Source: DAOUJI01 sp965219565 (lineage in GTDB: Bacteria > Chloroflexota > Dehalococcoidia > Lucifugimonadales > JAGWBF01). Taken from it: 64,000 bases of DNA. The notes under the pieces were generated by a model that ran no database searches, was not told the DNA's origin, and saw nothing but the letters and a program-made list of their open reading frames with translations. The stretch spans positions 1,302,001 through 1,366,000 of the forward strand of contig OZ244780.1 of the NCBI GenBank assembly GCA_965219565.1, given 5' to 3'. The first letter of the stretch is position 1. Every line of letters begins with the position of its first letter. Both the position numbers and the translations under genes were made by a program. Positions 58,738-64,000 of the stretch are shown one piece after another.

Positions 58738-61017
58738 CTAATGGCGTCCGGGCCGCCACTCGATTACCGCCGTCTCCTCCGGCGTGGCCTCGATGCGGAC
58801 CGGGAATCGCTGGCCTCTTGCCAGCAGGAGGCCGTCCCCACGGGGGCATGAGAGGAGCCAGCGTTGGAGGTCTTCGGGCAGGTCGAAAGCGTCGCCGACG
58901 GCGCTGATGGCGGCGGCGTCCTGCTGGAGCAGCAGCTTGAAGGCGGCGTTCTGGAGCAGGGCGCGACCGGAGTGGCCGGTGATGGTCCTCGACGTGTCCT
59001 CGGAGAGGAGGTCCTGGACGTCCTGCGTTATGAACTGCAACCCCAGGCGGTGCTTCCGGGCGCGCTTCGCCATAGACACCATGAAGGCCGCGCCCTCGGG
59101 GTGCTGCATGATCGACCACACCTCGTCGACCACCAGCAGGCGGGGCTTGGGGTCCTGGGCGGCGGCGGCCCACACCGTCTCGGTGCAGACCATCGCGGCG
59201 GCGGGCCGGAGCTCGGGTTCGAGGAGGCGCAGGTCGAAGACCGTCACCAGGGCCTCGCTGCCGAGCAGGTCGTCGCCCTCGTCGGAGAGCAGGTGGCGCA
59301 GGCTTCCGGTGGCGAAGGGACGGAGCAGCCTCGCCAGGTCGGGGTCTCCCGCCTCGCTCTCTTGGAGATACTTGTAAAAATCCCTGAATCCGGTGCGCTC
59401 GCGGGGCCTTGCGTAGTAGCCCGCCAGGGCGTGGTCGAGGGATGCGCGGCGGGCCGCGCCGAGGCTCTCGCCCACCATCACCTCGATGAGGCGTCTCAGG
59501 CTGCCGATGCGCTGGAGCATCTCCTCGGAGTCGCCCTTGTCTATAACAAAGGGGTTCATCCCCTCGCCCGGCACGCCGGGGGAGAGCACGCGCCCTCCCG
59601 CTGCGCGGGCCATGTCCGCGTACTCGCCCTCGGGGTCGATGACGTAGGCGGTGACGCCGCGCGTGATGCCGCGCAGCACCCCCAGCTTGGTGGCGAAGCT
59701 CTTGCCGCTTCCCGAACGTGCCAGGACGGCGGTGTTCGCGTTCAGGTGCGTGCCGTCCCAGGGGTCGTAGACCACCGCGGAGCAGGCCCGCATGTCGATG
59801 CCGTAGAGGGTGCCGCTGCGGGTGTCTAGGTCCGGGGGCGAGAATGGGAAGAGCCGGGCTATGCTGGAGGTGTCCAGGCTGCGCCACTCGGCGACGGCGT
59901 TCAGGCCCAGGGGCAGCGTGGACAACAGACCCTCCCTCTGCCGGAAGGCCAGGTTGTCCAGCTTGCCCAGGGTGGCGGCGAAGTGGGCCTTGGCCCGCTG
60001 GGTCATCTCCCTCAGCGACGCCTCGTCCCTGGCATGGAGCGTGACGGACAGCGAGGCGTGAAAGAGCCGCTCGCGCCCGCGCTGGACCTCGTCGCGGAGA
60101 CGGGTGATGTCCTCCAGGGCGATCTCCGCCTCGGGGGACATGGTGCGGCCCCGCTTGAAAGAGAGGCTCTGGGCCGACTCGAAGCGCACCTTCTGCCACT
60201 CAAGGGTGCGGGCCGCCTGCTCCGCCGGTATCGGGCCGACGTGGACGGACAGGTCCATCGGCGCTCCCGCCGCCATGAGTCCCTGGAGGAAGCCGGGGGC
60301 CAGCGACCGGGGCCAGCGTCCCAGGTGCAGGGAACGAGTGAGCTGGTCGCCCACGCGAACTTCACGCCGGTTGACCTCGACCTCGATGGGCGTCTCCTCG
60401 TCGAACTCGGCGGGTGAGCCTCCCAGGGCGGCCGACACGAGGAACATCCGAAGCTGGCGGCCTCGGAGGGGATGGACGGCCAGCCCCGCCCTCGCCAGGA
60501 GCCCGCGCAGGTCATCCAGCCGGGCGGCCTCGCACACGGCGTAGAAGCGCCGGTCGAGGATGCCGTCGCGGGCCTCAAGGTCGGTGAGCAGGCGGCGGAG
60601 CGACTCGCTGGCGGCCTTCGTCTGCGGGGGAAGGTCGTCGGGCTGGGCCTCGTTGAGCTTCTCCCGCATCCGGCCCAGGCGCGGAGGGTGCTGTCTGACG
60701 AGCAGCTGCGCCGGGAAGTCCAGGGCGTTGAGCGCCCCGGCGAAGGCCCCCAGCTTCGGCTCGTCGATCTCAAGGCCCATCACCTCGCACACGCCGAGCT
60801 TCACCCCGTCCAGTCGCACCGGGCCGTCGTCGTCCAGGTGCGAGAGCATGAAGAACAGGGGCAGGTCCGGCGGCGGCTTGGGGGCTGGGGTCTCCGTCGT
60901 TGCGCCGGGTTCCGGCTCCGTGGGGAGTCCGCTCTCCGGTATTGCCGGCGGAGCGGCGGCCCCGTCCGGGGCGCTCCCCGCTCTCCGCCTCGTGATTCGT
61001 TCAATCAGCTTCTTCAA
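58738..61017 (-). CDS. VirB4-type conjugation ATPase
   Basis: A 759-residue energising ATPase of a type IV secretion system. The N-terminal 60 residues are proline-rich. The domain carries LFPFSPPDLDTRSGTLYGID, Walker A ARSGSGKSFATKLG (about residues 430-445), VTAYVIDPEGEYADMARAAGG, Walker B PRLLVVDEVWSIM and FITQDVQDLL. No membrane helix is needed. It is followed by the coupling ATPase, in the usual order. An 18-bp gap separates the two genes. Confidence 0.92.
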   Translation of the reverse strand: MKKLIERITRRRAGSAPDGAAAPPAIPESGLPTEPEPGATTETPAPKPPPDLPLFFMLSHLDDDGPVRLDGVKLGVCEVMGLEIDEPKLGAFAGALNALDFPAQLLVRQHPPRLGRMREKLNEAQPDDLPPQTKAASESLRRLLTDLEARDGILDRRFYAVCEAARLDDLRGLLARAGLAVHPLRGRQLRMFLVSAALGGSPAEFDEETPIEVEVNRREVRVGDQLTRSLHLGRWPRSLAPGFLQGLMAAGAPMDLSVHVGPIPAEQAARTLEWQKVRFESAQSLSFKRGRTMSPEAEIALEDITRLRDEVQRGRERLFHASLSVTLHARDEASLREMTQRAKAHFAATLGKLDNLAFRQREGLLSTLPLGLNAVAEWRSLDTSSIARLFPFSPPDLDTRSGTLYGIDMRACSAVVYDPWDGTHLNANTAVLARSGSGKSFATKLGVLRGITRGVTAYVIDPEGEYADMARAAGGRVLSPGVPGEGMNPFVIDKGDSEEMLQRIGSLRRLIEVMVGESLGAARRASLDHALAGYYARPRERTGFRDFYKYLQESEAGDPDLARLLRPFATGSLRHLLSDEGDDLLGSEALVTVFDLRLLEPELRPAAAMVCTETVWAAAAQDPKPRLLVVDEVWSIMQHPEGAAFMVSMAKRARKHRLGLQFITQDVQDLLSEDTSRTITGHSGRALLQNAAFKLLLQQDAAAISAVGDAFDLPEDLQRWLLSCPRGDGLLLARGQRFPVRIEATPEETAVIEWRPGRH

Positions 61018-61036
61018 TTCCGTAGCTTCCTTTGCT

Positions 61037-61387
61037 CTATGGGGTTGGGAAGGGGACGAGGCCGCTCCTCAGCAGCGCGGCCACGCCTTTGGCCGAGAGC
61101 ACCAGGACCAGGCCGACCACCGCCATGACGACGGCGGCCTTGGCCCGGCCCCCGCCGCGCTCCTCGCCTCCCTCGGCCATCAGGACGAAACCCGCCCAGA
61201 CGATGGCGAAGAGGCAGACGCCGGAGGCGGCGTAGGACATGGCGGTGAGCACGCGGTCGAACTGCTCCAGCATGGCCTCCTTCGTGTCCGGGGCCGCGCC
61301 GGTGGTCGCCAGCGCGACCCCGGCCAGAAGCGTCGCCGTCAGCGCCCGCCTCACCAGGGCCACTCCCAGCCCAGCCGGTCGAACCAT
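61037..61387 (-). CDS. VirB2/TrbC-like pilin candidate 1
   Basis: A 116-residue membrane protein with a signal-peptide-like start (RRALTATLLAGVALATTGAA), a helix AASGVCLFAIVWAGFVLMAEG and a second helix KAAVVMAVVGLVLVLSAKGVA. Two helices after a signal peptide are the VirB2 pilin layout. The gene overlaps the preceding PrgI-like gene by 37 bp. It could equally be a small channel component. Confidence 0.7.
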   Translation of the reverse strand: MVRPAGLGVALVRRALTATLLAGVALATTGAAPDTKEAMLEQFDRVLTAMSYAASGVCLFAIVWAGFVLMAEGGEERGGGRAKAAVVMAVVGLVLVLSAKGVAALLRSGLVPFPTP

Positions 61388-63069
61388 TCGCTCAGGCCGC
61401 CGTCTGCCGGCGTCTGCTCGGCGGGCGGGTCTTCCGGCTTGGGCTCCGGCAGGGCCAGGGCCTCGTAGGGGTCGTCGGACCCCACGGCGGACGCCAGGCC
61501 CAGGGACTCCTCGCGGCTGCGGGTAATGGGCGACCGTTCGACCGTCTCGGCCTTCACGTGCTCCTTGTGCAGGACATCCACCGTCACGTCTTTGGCGATG
61601 GTGGCGCTGGGGACGTAGGCGTAGGCCGTCGCGGTGGCGGACTCTGTGGCGCCGTCATCGCGGGTGAGCGTCACCGTCTCACTGTCGTAGTCGCTGTCCC
61701 CCGGACGATGGAGGTGCACGGTCCTGGTGACCTGCTCCACTCGCTCCGGGTGGTGGGTGAGCTGCGTCAGCGGAGGGATGGGGATGCGGAGGCTCGCCTC
61801 CAGGGTCACGTCCACGCTCACGGCGTGAATCGCCTCACCCGCGCCGACGCCGAGCCGGAAACGGGTCTCGCCGTTGGGAACGAAGGGGACGCTCGCCTGG
61901 GACGCGCCGGTCGCAGCGGCGACGGTCCCCGTGACCGCCGTGACCTGGGCGTCCATGAGCGCCGTCTGGCTGATGCTCTCGTGCCCGGCCACCATCTGAA
62001 GCTCGACCGCCTCCTCGACGGCGGCGGCGCACTCGGACGTGATGACGCCATTGACCGCTCCGGGCGTCCAACCCAGGGAGGTCATGCGAAGGTCGCAGAG
62101 CTCGCCCTCTATTTCGGGGAGCGGGTACGGGATCTGCTCGGGCTTGACCGTGAGCGCTCCGGCCTGTCCGAGGGTGTCCTCCCACGAGACGGTGAATGAC
62201 GGCGCCGGGCCGTGGAGGGGGAGCGAGTAGTCGACGCGCTCCCCCTCGGCCAGGGACGCCGACCCCCAGAAGCGGAGCCAGCTCCCCTCCGGGCCGCCGT
62301 ATGCCCTCACGCGCAGGTCGATGTTGGTGGCTGCTCTCAGGGTTACGGCGGCCCGGTCGCCGGAGACGGTGAGCGCCTCGACGAATATCCGGCGTCCCTC
62401 CACCGGCTCGGTGACCTCGAAGTCGATCTCGTCCCGCCAGGGCTCGTGGTCGTCTGCCAGGGCCGACTCCGGGACGGCCACGACAGCCGCCGTTAGGACG
62501 GCCAGGGCCACCACCGGCATCCAGCCCACGCGGGGCTTCCGATTCCTCGTCTCTAGGGTCTCGGCCCGGTGGTCCTGGCCGTGACTGTTACGCCCGTCCT
62601 TACCCCTGCGCTTGCCGAACCAGCGCATGCGCCCGTTGCGGCGCTCTTTGTTCTTGCGGGTCTTCCCCTTCTTGCGCAGCCTTCCCAGGCCGCGTCCGGC
62701 GCGTTTCGCCATCAGGCTCAGCGGGCCGGGGCCGCTCCTGACCGGCTGGGCCGGCGCGGGCGGCTCACTCCTCACCAGCTGGGACACCGGCCCGGCGTAG
62801 AGCCGAGCCCCCAGCCGGTACTTCAGCAGGTCGGCGGCCACCAGGGGCAGCCGCCTCCCGCCTATCTTCCCCACCACCATCGCCACGCCGAACAGCCCGA
62901 GGACGACGGCTATCGCCGTGCGCACCTCGGACGGGCCTACGGGGGCGTAGCGGTATGCGCCGTAGGAGATGGCGCACACCGCCATCACCGCCACGATCTG
63001 CGGGAAGGTGAACCCCAGCAGCACCCTGTCCTCGGCCTGGACGTGAGTCGGAACCTCGTGTTCTCTCAT
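61351..63069 (-). CDS. PrgI-like membrane protein fused to a large extracytoplasmic domain
   Basis: A 572-residue protein from ATG 63069 (GAGGAGGGAGG upstream). Residues 1-75 have PTHVQAEDRVLLGFTFPQIV and two membrane helices, as in the PrgI/TcpE-type conjugation proteins. An Arg/Lys-rich linker (residues 125-180) precedes a third hydrophobic segment with a signal-cleavage-like end (VPESALADD), then about 370 residues of beta-rich extracytoplasmic sequence. An internal ATG at 62628, ahead of the third segment, could give a separate secreted product. Homologs I know carry only the first part. Confidence 0.7.
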   Translation of the reverse strand: MREHEVPTHVQAEDRVLLGFTFPQIVAVMAVCAISYGAYRYAPVGPSEVRTAIAVVLGLFGVAMVVGKIGGRRLPLVAADLLKYRLGARLYAGPVSQLVRSEPPAPAQPVRSGPGPLSLMAKRAGRGLGRLRKKGKTRKNKERRNGRMRWFGKRRGKDGRNSHGQDHRAETLETRNRKPRVGWMPVVALAVLTAAVVAVPESALADDHEPWRDEIDFEVTEPVEGRRIFVEALTVSGDRAAVTLRAATNIDLRVRAYGGPEGSWLRFWGSASLAEGERVDYSLPLHGPAPSFTVSWEDTLGQAGALTVKPEQIPYPLPEIEGELCDLRMTSLGWTPGAVNGVITSECAAAVEEAVELQMVAGHESISQTALMDAQVTAVTGTVAAATGASQASVPFVPNGETRFRLGVGAGEAIHAVSVDVTLEASLRIPIPPLTQLTHHPERVEQVTRTVHLHRPGDSDYDSETVTLTRDDGATESATATAYAYVPSATIAKDVTVDVLHKEHVKAETVERSPITRSREESLGLASAVGSDDPYEALALPEPKPEDPPAEQTPADGGLSEWFDRLGWEWPW

Positions 63070-63096
63070 GGTCTGTTCCTCCCTCCTCACGTCGGC

Positions 63097-63384
63097 CTAG
63101 CTGTCCGATGGGGGTGTGGGTTCGGGCAATACGTCGTCGATTTCGATGCCCGGGTCCACGACGGCGTTCATCACCAGCTCCACGACGCCGTAGGCGACCA
63201 GGGCCAGGACGATGCCCGCCAAAGCGGTCATCATTGCGCTCTTGCCTCGCTCCATCTGGTGGGGCGCTCCGCTGGCCGTCAGGTACAGGTACGCGCCGTA
63301 GATGAAGAATCCGACGCCGATGGCGCCCACGACGCCCAGCAGGATGCCCACCAGGTTCGATATGGTCTGTGTAAGGTCTTCCAT
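63097..63384 (-). CDS. Type IV secretion pilin (T4SS_pilin-like), candidate 2
   Basis: A 95-residue protein with two helices (LVGILLGVVGAIGVGFFIYG and SAMMTALAGIVLALVAYGVV) separated by a basic turn HQMERGKSA. This layout matches the T4SS_pilin family of small conjugative pilins in Gram-positive-like and Chloroflexota systems. It lies 28 bp upstream of the PrgI-like gene. The acidic C-terminus (PEPTPPSDS) would be exposed. Confidence 0.75.
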   Translation of the reverse strand: MEDLTQTISNLVGILLGVVGAIGVGFFIYGAYLYLTASGAPHQMERGKSAMMTALAGIVLALVAYGVVELVMNAVVDPGIEIDDVLPEPTPPSDS

Positions 63385-63556
63385 TCGTTCTTTCTCCTCT
63401 CTGCTGCCGGTGGCCCTCTCACGGCCCCGGCGTTCGTCTCTTCGTTTTTCCGCCTCGGTGACTCCCCGTTAGCTGCACATCTCTCCGCCTCCGTCGTGGT
63501 ATTGGGCGGCGCGGGTCTCGTCCGCGCCAGTTGTGTTGTCGTGGTAGTTGTTGGGG

Positions 63557-64000
63557 CTACTCGCCGCTGCTCCTGGGCTCACCGCCGCCGCCGTCTCCGC
63601 CTGCCGATGGGGTGGCCATCGAAGCCGCCGAGCTGAGGCCGCTGCCCGCTGCCGACAGGCCCGCGCTGGCTGCCATCGCTCCCACGGCCATGCCCCCCGG
63701 CCCTCCTGCGGCCCCGCCCGCCACCAGCCCGATGGTCTTGGCCGCGCGCACCATCGACGAGGGGAGGTTCATGCCGAAGTAGAGCATCGAGAGCCAGGAG
63801 TCGAAGGTGCCGGAGTTGCCGAGCATCGAAGGGACCCGGGTCGCCATGTAGACGAAGGCCAGGGACATGAGCAGCTTCCAGATCAGGTCCTGCACCGGCT
63901 CGAAGGCGGCTATCGCGGCGACCTCGTTCAGGAAGCCGAAGCCCAGGGCTAGGGCGATGAGCTGGATGGCCTGCTGGAACACCGTCGTCATGAAGAGACG
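63557..64000 (-). CDS. TrbL/VirB6-like membrane protein, partial (N-terminus beyond window)
   Basis: The frame is open through base 64000, so the start lies outside the window. The visible C-terminal part has hydrophobic segments (AIQLIALALGFGFLNEVAAI, LLMSLAFVYMATRVP) and a glycine/alanine-rich tail, as in TrbL/VirB6-type channel proteins. The 173 bp between it and the pilin gene (63385-63556) contain no other gene that I can support. Confidence 0.6.
   Translation of the reverse strand, partial: RLFMTTVFQQAIQLIALALGFGFLNEVAAIAAFEPVQDLIWKLLMSLAFVYMATRVPSMLGNSGTFDSWLSMLYFGMNLPSSMVRAAKTIGLVAGGAAGGPGGMAVGAMAASAGLSAAGSGLSSAASMATPSAGGDGGGGEPRSSGE

Larger units (their letters stand above)
51239..64000 (-). 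mobile_element. Integrative and conjugative-type element next to tRNA-Asn (right part not in window)
   Basis: From the tRNA-Asn 3' end every gene to the window edge lies on the minus strand: serine recombinase, small proteins, three helix-turn-helix proteins, replication-relaxation protein, VirD4/TraD-like coupling ATPase, VirB4 ATPase, pilin-like proteins, a PrgI-like protein and a TrbL/VirB6-like protein. GC content is high and the genes are densely overlapping. No relaxase or second attachment site is visible, so whether it is mobile is unknown. The left end is put at the tRNA by inference. Confidence 0.75.

Noticed and set aside
51239..64000. CRISPR array or phage structural genes in the element
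   Set aside because: No regularly spaced repeats, capsid, portal or terminase motifs are visible; the content is conjugation-type.

Overview
The window reads as chromosomal DNA of a free-living heterotrophic bacterium. The gene set (lactate-dehydrogenase-like malate dehydrogenase, a succinate dehydrogenase with a cysteine-rich CCG subunit, many amidohydrolases, CaiB/BaiF CoA-transferases and FAH-family hydrolases) resembles what I know of Chloroflexota, in particular marine SAR202-like Dehalococcoidia. That assignment is inference, as no rRNA or other taxonomic marker is present. Coding density is high, the core is GC-rich, and a recurrent extended -10 promoter (TGnTAtAAT) is visible.

Layout. 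1-9.3 kb: end of a Nudix hydrolase, a type-E-like succinate dehydrogenase operon (sdhA, sdhB, CCG subunit), a membrane-anchored molybdopterin oxidoreductase, a Uma2 nuclease, a class III aminotransferase, malate dehydrogenase and isocitrate dehydrogenase. 9.4-23.3 kb: a mixed region with a transposase scrap, an AT-richer two-gene cassette (serine-dehydrogenase-type protease plus a small protein), a DUF255 protein, a FIST protein paired with a periplasmic-binding-type protein, a 2-hydroxyacid dehydrogenase, an orphan AT-richer gene, a lipoprotein cyclophilin, a 58-residue GatC/AtzG-like protein before an amidase, an SDR, a VapBC-like toxin-antitoxin pair and a lipoprotein cytochrome c. 23.5-50.5 kb: a catabolic island of alcohol dehydrogenase, two FAH proteins, a frameshifted dihydropyrimidinase-like gene, an M20 amidohydrolase, three related metal-dependent amidohydrolases, MaoC dehydratase, MFS transporter, two CoA-transferases, a molybdenum hydroxylase large subunit, a D-aminoacylase-like protein, Rieske protein, enoyl-CoA hydratase and a DUF35/thiolase pair. 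51.16 kb: tRNA-Asn(GTT). From 51.24 kb to the end: an integrative conjugative-type element, all on the minus strand, with a large serine recombinase next to the tRNA, three helix-turn-helix proteins, a replication-relaxation protein, a VirD4/TraD-like coupling ATPase, VirB4, two pilin-like proteins, a PrgI-like fusion and a TrbL/VirB6-like fragment running off the window.

The most interesting signal is two genes that each carry an in-frame TGA exactly where the family has a functional cysteine. One is a rhodanese, with TGA at the catalytic cysteine (43741-43743, minus strand). The other is a BtuF-like cobalamin-binding protein, with TGA at the second Cys of a CxxC (27095-27097, plus strand). 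Each TGA is followed at bacterial-SECIS distance (23 and 16 nt) by a stable hairpin with G at the first or second apical-loop position. Both are best explained as selenoproteins. The Sec-rhodanese lies 20 bp upstream of, and codirectional with, a molybdenum-hydroxylase large subunit gene that has no visible small or medium subunit nearby.

Coordinates, reading frames and hairpins were read by eye from the sequence. Family names come from motif recognition, not database searches.
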